Of a stretch of 48,585 nt of DNA, positions 32,186 through 40,619 are shown piece after piece. Positions within the stretch are counted from its first letter, which is position 1. Every line of letters starts with the position of its first letter. Position numbers and translations under genes: made by a program. The notes under the pieces are model-generated. The model was not told the DNA's origin. It searched no databases and saw only the letters and a list, made by a program, of their open reading frames with translations. The DNA comes from Tissierellia bacterium (GTDB lineage: Bacteria; Bacillota; Clostridia; Tissierellales; Tepidimicrobiaceae): assembly GCA_012798935.1 (NCBI GenBank), contig JAAZMG010000095.1, positions 1-48,585 of the forward strand, given 5' to 3'.

Positions 32186-34146
32186 TATTTATCTTTTATA
32201 ACGTCCTCTATTTTTACACCAATATCTTTATTTTCTATTGTTTGGTTTTTTTCTTCGCTCTCTTCTAATTCCTTTATGCTTAAACTAATTCTCTTATCAT
32301 CTTCATTTATATCTATAATCTTAACCTTAACTTCCTGATCTATTTCCAACTTGTCCGATGGCTTATTAACATGTTCCTTAGAAATTTGGGAAACATGTAC
32401 TAATCCATCAACTCCTTCTTCTAGTCTTACAAATGCTCCAAAGTCTAAAAGGTTGACAACTTTACCTGAAACTATATCTCCAATTTGCCTATTCTTAATA
32501 AAAACGTCCCATGGTTTTGGCAATGTTTGCTTTAATCCTAAAGAAATTCTATTTTTTTCCTTATCAAAACCAAGAACTTGCACCTGGATCTTATCACCTT
32601 CACTCACAACTTCTGAAGGATGGTTTATTCTATACCATGATAAATCTGAAATATGAATCAAACCGTCTAAACCACCTATATCTACAAAAGCCCCAAAATT
32701 AGTTAATCTTTCTACTTGTCCATCGATTATCTTATCAACTTCTAAACTATCCCAAAGTTCTTCTCTTTTCTTTTCCAGTTTTTCTTTTTCTACTTCTTTA
32801 CTTGACAAGATAATTCTCTTTTTGTATTTATCAAAATCGATTAACTTGGCAGTTAAAGTTTTACCTTTATAAACAGTTAAATCGTTCACATATTTTATAG
32901 AAATTTGAGACGCTGGCATAAAGCCTGTTATACCATTAACCAATACAGATAATCCACCTTTAACGTCTGTTAAAACCTTACATTCTACTTCCTCTTTATT
33001 TTCATAAACCTCCTCTAGTTCTTCCCAACTTTTTATTGCTTTTAATCTTCTTGTAGAAAGTACTACATTTCCTTCACCATCGTCCAATTTAACTATATAT
33101 ACCTCTATCTCATCCCCTTCTTTAAACAGATCCTTTGGTCTTACTTCAGGGTCATTTGATAGTTCTTCACGGTTTATTATTCCATCAGATTTATAGTTGA
33201 TATTTACCATTACTTCATTTTCAGTTACATATATTACTTTACCCTTCACTATATCTCCTTTATGGATTTTTACTAATGAATTTTCTATTGCTTCCATTAT
33301 TTCATTGTTATTAATATTATTCATTGTATCAACAACCTCCTTAATTATCCAATCAGGTGTAGAAGCACCTGCAGTTATTCCTATTGTATTAAATTTTACT
33401 AGCTTTTGTAAAGGCAAATCTTCAGATACTTCAATATGGTATACATTATTACAATATCTATTACTTATTTCTACTAATTTATTAGTATTAGAACTATGAT
33501 AACCTCCTATAACTACCATAGCATCAACTTTTTTAGCTAATTCTCCACAAGCTTTTTGTCTTAAATTTGTTGCATTACATATGGTATTAAATATCTTAAC
33601 CTCACCACCCTTATTATTGAGGATATTTGATAAACATTCAAATTTTTCTAAAGTATTTGTAGTTTGTGAAACAATGCATATCTTATCATAGTAGGGGATT
33701 TTTCTTGCTTCTTCCTCATTATTTACTATAATCCCTTCATTATTACACCAACCATTAATACCAATTACCTCTGGATGCTCCCTATCACCTATTATTATAA
33801 TCTTATATCCATTATTATTGTACTCTTCTACTTTTCTATGAACCGACTTTACAAATGGACATGTACAATCGATTAATTCTAAATCTAAATCCTCTACTTT
33901 TTTTTGTATATTATAGGGTATACCATGGGCTCTTACAATAATTTTTCCACTATCTAATTCATCAACTTTATCTATAACCTTTAAACCATCTTTAGATAGC
34001 ATGTTAACTACTTGATAATTATGGACTAATGGTCCCAATGAATAGGTAGCTATGTTCTCTGAATCCTTTATTGTTTCTATAGCCATATCCACTGCTTTTT
34101 TTACTCCAAAACAATATCCCGCATGTTCTGCAATATATATTCTCAC
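32185..34146 (-). CDS. ispH: IspH (HMBPP reductase) fused to ribosomal protein S1-like domains
   Basis: The 653-residue fusion protein has an N-terminal IspH (about 1-285), the [4Fe-4S] enzyme making IPP and DMAPP in the last step of the MEP pathway. Cluster ligands are C12 (YCFGVKKAV), C96 (CTCPFV) and C190 (TICNAT). Four S1 RNA-binding domains follow at about 296-367, 385-452, 472-538 and 555-626; the last two are the most canonical (NFGAFVDIGG, DFGAFVRLEE). Such fusions are known in Clostridia and supply the S1-like protein. The start is GTG 34146. It is the last gene of a run with plsC, cmk and aroH. Confidence 0.96.
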   Translation of the reverse strand: MRIYIAEHAGYCFGVKKAVDMAIETIKDSENIATYSLGPLVHNYQVVNMLSKDGLKVIDKVDELDSGKIIVRAHGIPYNIQKKVEDLDLELIDCTCPFVKSVHRKVEEYNNNGYKIIIIGDREHPEVIGINGWCNNEGIIVNNEEEARKIPYYDKICIVSQTTNTLEKFECLSNILNNKGGEVKIFNTICNATNLRQKACGELAKKVDAMVVIGGYHSSNTNKLVEISNRYCNNVYHIEVSEDLPLQKLVKFNTIGITAGASTPDWIIKEVVDTMNNINNNEIMEAIENSLVKIHKGDIVKGKVIYVTENEVMVNINYKSDGIINREELSNDPEVRPKDLFKEGDEIEVYIVKLDDGEGNVVLSTRRLKAIKSWEELEEVYENKEEVECKVLTDVKGGLSVLVNGITGFMPASQISIKYVNDLTVYKGKTLTAKLIDFDKYKKRIILSSKEVEKEKLEKKREELWDSLEVDKIIDGQVERLTNFGAFVDIGGLDGLIHISDLSWYRINHPSEVVSEGDKIQVQVLGFDKEKNRISLGLKQTLPKPWDVFIKNRQIGDIVSGKVVNLLDFGAFVRLEEGVDGLVHVSQISKEHVNKPSDKLEIDQEVKVKIIDINEDDKRISLSIKELEESEEKNQTIENKDIGVKIEDVIKDK

Positions 34147-34158
34147 AATACCTTCCTC

Positions 34159-34743
34159 CTATACATCTTTTAATGAATATATAGATTTCATTATATCTAC
34201 ACTAATATCTTTATAGTCTTCTGTTGTAAGTTTTCTACCCTGGTAAGAATCAAAATACATAGGCTCTCCTATTCTTATTGTTACTTTGCTAAATAGTTTA
34301 TATTTAGATTCAATATACACAGGAACAACTGGGGATTTGCTTTTTATACTAATTAAACTCACTCCCGGCTTCGCATTATTTAAATCCATTTTTTGTACCC
34401 TTGTTCCTTCAGGAAAAATGCCTAATATTTTTTCTTCTTTTAATGTTCTTAAAGACCTTTTAACAGACGCTAGATCAGACCCTTCCCTATCTACTGGAAA
34501 AGCCCCTAAGCTGTGAATTAATTTGGCCAAAAGTTTATTTTCAAACAACTCTTTTTTAGCCATAAATATAATTGGTCTAGGTATAGCTATTGCCAACATG
34601 ATAGGATCTAAAAGGCTTATGTGATTTGAGCACAATATAATTCTTCCTTTTCCAGGAATATTTTGTCTTCCCTCAATATCAAATCTAAATATTATCCTGA
34701 ACACAATATTTATAATAAATCTTGCAATATGGTAAAAATACAA
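34159..34743 (-). CDS. plsC: 1-acyl-sn-glycerol-3-phosphate acyltransferase
   Basis: The 194-residue acyltransferase makes phosphatidic acid from lysophosphatidic acid. Block I is NHISLLD (the catalytic NHx4D), and block III is FPEGTR. An N-terminal hydrophobic segment anchors it to the membrane. The start is TTG 34743 after GGGAG. Order cmk-plsC-ispH/rpsA is common in Clostridia. Confidence 0.93.
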   Translation of the reverse strand: MYFYHIARFIINIVFRIIFRFDIEGRQNIPGKGRIILCSNHISLLDPIMLAIAIPRPIIFMAKKELFENKLLAKLIHSLGAFPVDREGSDLASVKRSLRTLKEEKILGIFPEGTRVQKMDLNNAKPGVSLISIKSKSPVVPVYIESKYKLFSKVTIRIGEPMYFDSYQGRKLTTEDYKDISVDIMKSIYSLKDV

Positions 34744-34747
34744 TTAA

Positions 34748-35410
34748 CTATCTCCCTCCCATTATAGTGATTATTTCATCTACGCATTCCTCTACTGTTT
34801 TATTTGTAGTATCGATTTCATATGAATCAAAACTTTTTCTTAAGGGAGCCACTTCCCTTGTACTATCTATTTTATCTCTTTTTTGAATTTCTGCTAAAAC
34901 TTGCTTATAGGAAATGTTTTTTTCACCTTTTTCTATTAGTTCCTTATGCCTTCTTTTTGCTCTCTCTTCCACAGAAGCAGTAATAAAAAACTTGAAATTT
35001 GCATTTGGCAATACTACTGTCCCAATATCTCTTCCATCCATAATAATATTATTTGATTTTGATAATTCCCGTTGCATGCTTACCATTTCTTCTCTAACTT
35101 CTCTAATTTTGGCAACATTTGATACATTGTTGTTAATAATGTTTTCTCTAATTTCTTTATCTACTCTTGTCCCATCTAAGTATATTTTATTATCCTTAAA
35201 ACATATGGAAGTAGATTCCATTAGTTTTAATATGCTTTCTGAATCTTTTGAATCAATCCCATTTTTGATTACTTTTAAAGTCAATGCTCTATACATAGCT
35301 CCTGTGTCAATATATTCAATTTCTAATATTTTAGCAATTTTTTTAGCTATGGTACTTTTACCTGCTCCTGCAGGGCCATCTACTGCAATAATTAATTTAT
35401 CACCACTCAT
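34748..35410 (-). CDS. cmk: Cytidylate kinase
   Basis: The 220-residue enzyme phosphorylates CMP and dCMP. It has P-loop GPAGAGKST, IDTGAMYRALT, MDGRDIGTVVLP and the lid region RRHKEL. ATG 35410 is chosen because AGGAGG lies 7 nt upstream. A longer in-frame reading from 35452 would run through the intercistronic hairpin. Confidence 0.95.
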   Translation of the reverse strand: MSGDKLIIAVDGPAGAGKSTIAKKIAKILEIEYIDTGAMYRALTLKVIKNGIDSKDSESILKLMESTSICFKDNKIYLDGTRVDKEIRENIINNNVSNVAKIREVREEMVSMQRELSKSNNIIMDGRDIGTVVLPNANFKFFITASVEERAKRRHKELIEKGEKNISYKQVLAEIQKRDKIDSTREVAPLRKSFDSYEIDTTNKTVEECVDEIITIMGGR

Positions 35411-35434
35411 AACAATCCTCCTAATAAAATAATA

Positions 35435-35450
35435 GCCACCCATTGGTGGC
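35435..35450 (-). terminator. Intercistronic hairpin between aroH and cmk
   Basis: GCCACC (35435-35440) pairs with GGTGGC (35445-35450) around four bases, followed on the - strand by TATTATTTTATT. It may be a partial terminator or processing site that lowers downstream expression. Confidence 0.45.
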
Positions 35451-35460
35451 ATCGTTGTTT

Positions 35461-35823
35461 TTATTCATTTAAATCAGGTCTCAATGTTTTTGTATCTTTA
35501 AGATAAACATGTTTTACATCCCTTTGTTCCAGAGTATCTTCATATAAAACCATAACCCTAATACATTTCTCTATACTACCTATTACTTCCATTTCATTAA
35601 AACACATTAAAGCACATTGAGTATATCCTAACAACCTGGCAGCCTTAGCAGGGTATTCAGCATTTAAGTCTTTAGTTGATGAAAATAAAATGCTAATAAC
35701 ATTATTTTTATTTAGATTGTTTTTGTCTTCTATTTCTAACAATAAATCTTTTGTACCTTGAATTATTTTTTCCTTATCATTATCTTCAATAGTAGTGGCC
35801 CCTCTAATTGAAACCATTTTCAA
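35461..35823 (-). CDS. aroH: Chorismate mutase, AroH type
   Basis: The 120-residue monofunctional chorismate mutase converts chorismate to prephenate for Phe and Tyr synthesis. It resembles B. subtilis AroH: SIRGATT with the active-site Arg, FSSTKDL, EMEVIGSIEKCIRVMV with the catalytic Glu, Cys and Arg, and HVYLKDTKTLRPDL. The start is ambiguous. TTG 35823 has AGAGGA 10 nt upstream; GTG 35832 abuts the site and ATG 35817 is rather far. Confidence 0.92.
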   Translation of the reverse strand: MKMVSIRGATTIEDNDKEKIIQGTKDLLLEIEDKNNLNKNNVISILFSSTKDLNAEYPAKAARLLGYTQCALMCFNEMEVIGSIEKCIRVMVLYEDTLEQRDVKHVYLKDTKTLRPDLNE

Positions 35824-35873
35824 TTTTATCACTTCCTCTAATAATTATATATTAAAACCTATAATCAAACAAG

Positions 35874-36320
35874 TTATTTTAATTGAACTTTACTCATAAT
35901 TTCTATACTTTGTGATGTAGTTACAGTAGTATCAAGTTTAGGCATTTCGATATTGTTGCTTACACCAATAATTTTCACAGGTATTTTTTTATCATACCTT
36001 GTACCATCTATTTCTATCATATCATTATCATATACATATATTTTTATCTCGTCATTTTTGATAAAATTGTCAATGGGATCTCCATTCAATAAAACATCTA
36101 TTTCTTTATGGTTTGGAGACATGTTTTTTAAAATGACTATGCCTTTTTCATAATTATCCGCATTAGAAAATGGGGCAAATATAATTTTTCTATTGATTTT
36201 AGAAGTATAGATTGTATAGTTATTATCATAGCTTAAAAATTGGATAAATAATAAGAATAAAGTAGATAAAATTGCCAATATAAATACAATCTTTTCTAAT
36301 CTATTAAACATAGATTTCAT
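35874..36320 (-). CDS. Unknown single-pass membrane protein
   Basis: The 148-residue protein has one N-terminal membrane helix (VFILAILSTLFLLFIQFL, about residues 12-29) and a predicted extracytoplasmic domain of beta character lacking cysteines. I recognise no catalytic motif. AGGAGG precedes the ATG by 5 nt. It lies between the HI0933-type flavoprotein and aroH, and a role in envelope or cell-cycle processes is only a guess. The 84-bp gap upstream may hold a promoter. Confidence 0.75.
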   Translation of the reverse strand: MKSMFNRLEKIVFILAILSTLFLLFIQFLSYDNNYTIYTSKINRKIIFAPFSNADNYEKGIVILKNMSPNHKEIDVLLNGDPIDNFIKNDEIKIYVYDNDMIEIDGTRYDKKIPVKIIGVSNNIEMPKLDTTVTTSQSIEIMSKVQLK

Positions 36321-36404
36321 ATAAGCCTCCTAAATCCATTACTTATAATACTTTATGCATATTGTTTGCAAATAATGAAAATATTATGAGGCCTTTTTTT
36401 ATAT

Positions 36405-37628
36405 TCATACGTTAATACCTGCTAAATATCCAGTTGAATAAGCTATTTGAAGATTATATCCTCCTGTTAAGCCATCTACATCGATTATCTCTCCTGCAAA
36501 AAACAAACCAGGTATAAGTTTAGATTCCATAGTAGAAGGGTCAATTTCCACAGTAGATACACCACCCGAAGTTACAATAGCTTCTTCTATTGGCCTAAAT
36601 CCCTTAAAAGTTAAAGATAGGTTTTTAATTGTATCGACCATTTTATTCCTTTCCAGTTTTGTAATCTGATTAATAGGTTTTCCCTCATCTATAGAAGATT
36701 CCTGAATAATTATTGGAATAAGTCTTTGGGGTAATAATTTATCCAATCCATTTTTTATCTGCTTATTTTTATATGTATCAAAATCCCTCAATATTCTTTT
36801 ATCTAACTTTTCCTTTGATAGAGCAGGTTTTAAATCTATACATAGTTGTATATTTTTGTTCTTATATTTATTAATATAGTTACTCATAGATAGTACTATG
36901 GGGCCTGAAATGCCATAATGAGTAAAAAGCATTTCACCAAATTCCTCATGTACTTTTTTATTATCTATACAAGCTGTTAATTTTACATTTTTTAATGATA
37001 AACCTTGAACTTCCTTGATCCAGCCCTTTTCTATTTCTATTGGAACTAATGAAGGCTTTAACGGCTCTATTCGATGCCCAAACTTCTTTGCAAAAGTATA
37101 ACCATCCCCTGTTGACCCCGTTAATGGATATGATTTACCCCCCGTAGCTATAATTAAATTATCAAATATCATACTATCATTATTGTAAAATTTGACTATA
37201 AATTTATTATCTTCATATTCTAAATCCGTAACTCTTTTATTTAATAGTATCTTTACATTATTAGATGCTAAAAATTTTTCTAGAGCTTTTAAAACATCAC
37301 TAGATTTATCTGAAGTTGGAAATACCCTATTACCTCTTTCAATCTTAATTTTAAGTCCACAAGATTCTAAGAGGTTTATTATATCTTCATTTGTAAAAGA
37401 ATAAAAACTACTGTATAAAAAAGTATTATTTGTTATTATATTTTCAAAAAAACTTTCAATCGAAGAAGCATTAGTAATATTGCATCTACCTTTTCCTGTT
37501 ATAAATAATTTTTTACCCAATTGATTGTTTTTTTCAATTAATGTAACGTCTCCTCCCTTTGAACCAGCAAATCCAGCTGCTATTATTCCTGCAGGGCCAC
37601 CACCTATTACCCCTATTTTTTTTACCAT
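36405..37628 (-). CDS. BaiN/HI0933-family NAD(P)/FAD-dependent oxidoreductase
   Basis: The 407-residue flavoprotein has FAD-binding GVIGGGPAGIIAA at the N-terminus, GKGRCNITN (the family signature) and C-terminal ISGPIVLSMSN and LFFAGEIIDVDGLTGGYNLQ. Members are often annotated aminoacetone oxidase or BaiN, but no function is assured. The start is ATG 37628 (MVKKIGV), 11 nt after AAGGAG. It follows the histidine phosphatase gene by 5 nt. Confidence 0.92.
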   Translation of the reverse strand: MVKKIGVIGGGPAGIIAAGFAGSKGGDVTLIEKNNQLGKKLFITGKGRCNITNASSIESFFENIITNNTFLYSSFYSFTNEDIINLLESCGLKIKIERGNRVFPTSDKSSDVLKALEKFLASNNVKILLNKRVTDLEYEDNKFIVKFYNNDSMIFDNLIIATGGKSYPLTGSTGDGYTFAKKFGHRIEPLKPSLVPIEIEKGWIKEVQGLSLKNVKLTACIDNKKVHEEFGEMLFTHYGISGPIVLSMSNYINKYKNKNIQLCIDLKPALSKEKLDKRILRDFDTYKNKQIKNGLDKLLPQRLIPIIIQESSIDEGKPINQITKLERNKMVDTIKNLSLTFKGFRPIEEAIVTSGGVSTVEIDPSTMESKLIPGLFFAGEIIDVDGLTGGYNLQIAYSTGYLAGINV

Positions 37629-37633
37629 CCTAG

Positions 37634-38245
37634 TCAACTCTCCTTTATATGACATGTATCGTTTAAAGCTTTAACCACTCTATTATAATCCCTGTTTTCA
37701 ATAATGGTTAAACTTACATTGTTTAAGGTTAAATTTTTAAAATAGACTAAATCCATATTCAATAGCCCTAATATTATAGTCTTTAAAGTTGCACCATGGG
37801 AAACTATTAGTATATTGTCTCCTTCTTCATTGTTTATAATCTTATTTACTGCAAGCATAGCCCTTGATTGTAATTCTTTTAAAGATTCAGCCCCTTCTAC
37901 CCTTAACTTTTCTGGTTTCTTTCTCCATAAACAAAGTTCATTATAATGTTCTGTGTTCATTTTATCAATAGACATGCCCTCCCATACTCCAAAATTAATT
38001 TCTCTAAACTCTCTTATAGGGGTTACATCTAAACTAAGCTTTTTACCAATAATCACAGCTGTATCATAGGCTCTTTTAAGATCACTTGAATATATTATAT
38101 CTATTTCTTCATTGATTAATCTATCTCCGATTAAATTGGCTTGTTTTATTCCTTTAGCCGTAAGTGGAATATCTTGTTGTCCTTGAACTTTTTTTAATAC
38201 ATTCCAATGGGATTCTCCATGTCTTACTAAAAATATTTTTTTCAT
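37634..38245 (-). CDS. Histidine phosphatase superfamily protein (CobC/GpmB-like)
   Basis: The 203-residue protein has the catalytic LVRHGESHWN near residue 8, the second histidine in VSHGATLK and conserved SSDLKRAYDTA. Homologues act as phosphoglycerate-mutase-like or alpha-ribazole phosphatases; no cobalamin genes are nearby, so the substrate is open. GGAGG precedes the ATG. It is the first gene of the run leading to ispH-S1. Confidence 0.9.
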   Translation of the reverse strand: MKKIFLVRHGESHWNVLKKVQGQQDIPLTAKGIKQANLIGDRLINEEIDIIYSSDLKRAYDTAVIIGKKLSLDVTPIREFREINFGVWEGMSIDKMNTEHYNELCLWRKKPEKLRVEGAESLKELQSRAMLAVNKIINNEEGDNILIVSHGATLKTIILGLLNMDLVYFKNLTLNNVSLTIIENRDYNRVVKALNDTCHIKES

Positions 38246-38338
38246 ATATTTACCTCCAATATTGTATAAATTATATTATAACAGAAATATAATTATTTTA
38301 TTGTTATAATTTATGAAAGGTCTTATACAATATTTAAC

Positions 38339-38380
38339 TTAAAAACTAAAGCTGCCTAATTAGGCAGCTTTAGTTTTTAA
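38339..38380 (-). terminator. Terminator of the kor-rpiR operon
   Basis: A perfect 42-nt palindrome (38339-38359 and 38360-38380) has T-runs at its 3' side in both directions. The rpiR-family stop codon lies within its proximal arm. Confidence 0.88.
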
Positions 38381-39245
38381 GTTTATTATTTGTATTGTAT
38401 GTACTATGTTTTTTCCATATCTTTTCTAAATCTTCAAAATAAGTGGTAATATCATCTTTTTTCTCCATTCCAATTGCAACTATAAAGGCATTGATTAAAC
38501 TCATAGGCGCTACTAAAGAGTCAACAAAGGATAACATACTACTACTTGCAATCAAGGTAACATCTGCATATTGTGCCGCTGGAGATATTAAACTATCAGT
38601 TATACCTATTATCTTACATTTCTTATCCTTTCCATAATCTAATGCTTCCAAAGTTCTCTTAGAATACCGAGGATAAGATATTCCAATAATAACATCCTTA
38701 CTAGTAGCCTTTAATAATTGTTCAAAAACATCATTAGGTCCCGATGTTATAATTTTGCTATTGTCCAATAAAAAGTTTAAATAAAAGCCTAAATAACCTG
38801 CTAGAAAGGAAGAACTCCTAAGGCCCAATATAAAAACATTGTTTGCTTCTAGAGTTATTTCTACAGCTTTCTGGAAGGCCTGATAATCTATTTCATTAAG
38901 AGTTTTTTCAATATTGTCCATATCTTTTTTAATAACTTGTTTTAAAGCATTTTCATAATCGGTAAAATCCTTACTCAAGGAAATTCTTTGAACAGTAGTC
39001 AATTTGTTTTTTATCAGCTCCTGCAACTCCTTTTGAAGCTCTCTATACCCATCATAACCAAGGGTATTAGCAAATCGTACTACTGTAGATTCACTTACTC
39101 CTGAAGCCTCTCCTAAAGCAGCTGCTGTCATAAAAGCTGCTCTATCATAATTGTCCATTATAAATTCAGCTATTAACTTTTGCCCCTTACTTAATCTATT
39201 AAAATTATTTTGAATAACCTTTATCAAATCAACATACTTCTCCAT
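38370..39245 (-). CDS. RpiR/MurR-family transcriptional regulator (HTH + SIS)
   Basis: The 291-residue regulator has an N-terminal RpiR helix-turn-helix (about 1-85, including GVSESTVVRFANTLGYDGY). A C-terminal SIS sugar-phosphate-binding domain (about 125-265) contains FILGLRSSS, GISYPRYSKRTLEA and IGITDS. Family members sense phosphosugars. Its start overlaps korC by 17 bases, so it is co-translated with the 2-oxoacid oxidoreductase genes and may regulate them. Confidence 0.92.
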   Translation of the reverse strand: MEKYVDLIKVIQNNFNRLSKGQKLIAEFIMDNYDRAAFMTAAALGEASGVSESTVVRFANTLGYDGYRELQKELQELIKNKLTTVQRISLSKDFTDYENALKQVIKKDMDNIEKTLNEIDYQAFQKAVEITLEANNVFILGLRSSSFLAGYLGFYLNFLLDNSKIITSGPNDVFEQLLKATSKDVIIGISYPRYSKRTLEALDYGKDKKCKIIGITDSLISPAAQYADVTLIASSSMLSFVDSLVAPMSLINAFIVAIGMEKKDDITTYFEDLEKIWKKHSTYNTNNKLKN

Positions 39246-39792
39246 ATGGTTTACTCCTATAATTTTTTATTAATTCAAACCCTTTTTTCAGTGCTTTTTT
39301 ATTTAATTCTTCTGTTCCCCGAGGCACTCTGTTTAATACTGCCCTTTCTAAAGAAACCCTATTTACTATTTTGGTCAATTCATATATGCTACCTAATGCC
39401 ACAATGTTTGCAACCATAGATTTTTTTAATCCATTTGAAGCCGTTTTTAAGATTGGTATAGAATAAATTTTTATATCATCCCTATCAGGCAATTTTGTCA
39501 CGCTACTATCTAATATTAGTATCCCACCTGATTTTAAAGAACTAATATATTTATCACAAGCCTTCTGGGTTAATGATAATAATATATCACATTTATTAAC
39601 TTTAGGATAATTAATAGGAGCCTGACTAATAATAACTTCAGATTTGCTAGCTCCACCTCTAGCTTCTGGACCATAGGATTGAGATTGAACAACATTTTTA
39701 CCATCATACAAAGCTGCCTCTGCTAAGATAATTCCTGCTAAAATAAGACCCTGCCCACCAGAACCACTCAATCTTAATTCTTGACGTAACAT
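39229..39792 (-). CDS. korC: 2-oxoacid:ferredoxin oxidoreductase, gamma subunit
   Basis: The 187-residue subunit has the gamma-domain motifs LSGSGGQGLILAG and QSYGPEARGG, the CoA-binding part of the KGOR family. It follows korB by 15 nt and overlaps the regulator gene. Confidence 0.93.
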   Translation of the reverse strand: MLRQELRLSGSGGQGLILAGIILAEAALYDGKNVVQSQSYGPEARGGASKSEVIISQAPINYPKVNKCDILLSLTQKACDKYISSLKSGGILILDSSVTKLPDRDDIKIYSIPILKTASNGLKKSMVANIVALGSIYELTKIVNRVSLERAVLNRVPRGTEELNKKALKKGFELIKNYRSKPYGEVC

Positions 39793-39807
39793 AATAATAT
39801 CTCTCCT

Positions 39808-40617
39808 TTAAAAAGATTCTACCATTCTATTATATTCCTCAACATATTCAGGTCTTTTCCCTTTGTATAGCTCTCCAACTATAATTTTACCTTTACGTTG
39901 TTCCTCGGAAAGTTTTTCATAAGATACTTTGTTTACCGCAATTTCTTTTAAATCTGTAATCATATCCACAGAATCACCTTTTTTATTCTTCCTTCCATAA
40001 TAGGTTGGACAAATAGTTATAGTTTCTATAAATGAAAATCCTTTGTTCTTTATACCATTTTCAACCTGTTTAATAATCATATTGGCACCAAAGACAGTAG
40101 CCCTACTTACATATGTTGCTCCAGCAGCTTTTGCTAAATTACATAAATCAAAATTAGCATCTATATTACCATAAGGGGCTGTAGTACCTCGATCCCCCGT
40201 TGGTGTTGTAGGAGAATATTGACCTCCTGTCATACCATATATATTGTTATTAAACACAATTGTAGTTATATCAATATTTCTTCTTGCTGTATGTATTAAA
40301 TGATTCCCTCCAATTGCAACACAATCTCCATCACCTGTAATTACTATTACATGTAATTTTGGATTGGCAAATTTTATACCTGTTGCAAAAGCTAATGCTC
40401 TTCCATGGGTTGTATGTATAGTGTTAAAATCTAAATAACCAGAAGCCCTAGACGAACAACCAATACCAGATACAATACATACATCATCTTGATTTAAACC
40501 TAAATTGTCTATTGCCTTTACAATAGCTCTTGTAACTATTCCATTTCCACATCCAGGACACCAAATATGAGGTAAACTCTCAGTTCTATAGTACTTATCT
40601 ACTAATTGACTTGGCAA
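39808..40617 (-). CDS. korB: 2-oxoacid:ferredoxin oxidoreductase, beta subunit
   Basis: The 269-residue thiamine-diphosphate-binding subunit has the cluster motif WCPGCGNG, the TPP motif GDGDCVAIGGNHLIHTARRN, and FNNNIYGMTGGQYSPTTPTG. Length and motifs fit KorB of the 2-oxoglutarate type. The exact 2-oxoacid is not certain. It starts at TTG 40617 after AAGGAGGG and lies 2 nt from korA. Confidence 0.94.
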   Translation of the reverse strand: MPSQLVDKYYRTESLPHIWCPGCGNGIVTRAIVKAIDNLGLNQDDVCIVSGIGCSSRASGYLDFNTIHTTHGRALAFATGIKFANPKLHVIVITGDGDCVAIGGNHLIHTARRNIDITTIVFNNNIYGMTGGQYSPTTPTGDRGTTAPYGNIDANFDLCNLAKAAGATYVSRATVFGANMIIKQVENGIKNKGFSFIETITICPTYYGRKNKKGDSVDMITDLKEIAVNKVSYEKLSEEQRKGKIIVGELYKGKRPEYVEEYNRMVESF

Positions 40618-40619
40618 CC

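Noticed and set aside
32092..32187. Nested inverted repeat as a miniature transposable element
   Set aside because: No target-site duplication or terminal signature is evident, and its position between stop and terminator fits a structured 3' UTR; one copy alone cannot decide.
34914..35432. Open frame of about 170 codons on the + strand opposite cmk
   Set aside because: It is antisense to a clear cytidylate kinase, has no ribosome site or recognisable domain and a low-complexity hydrophobic translation; it arises from codon use of the real gene.
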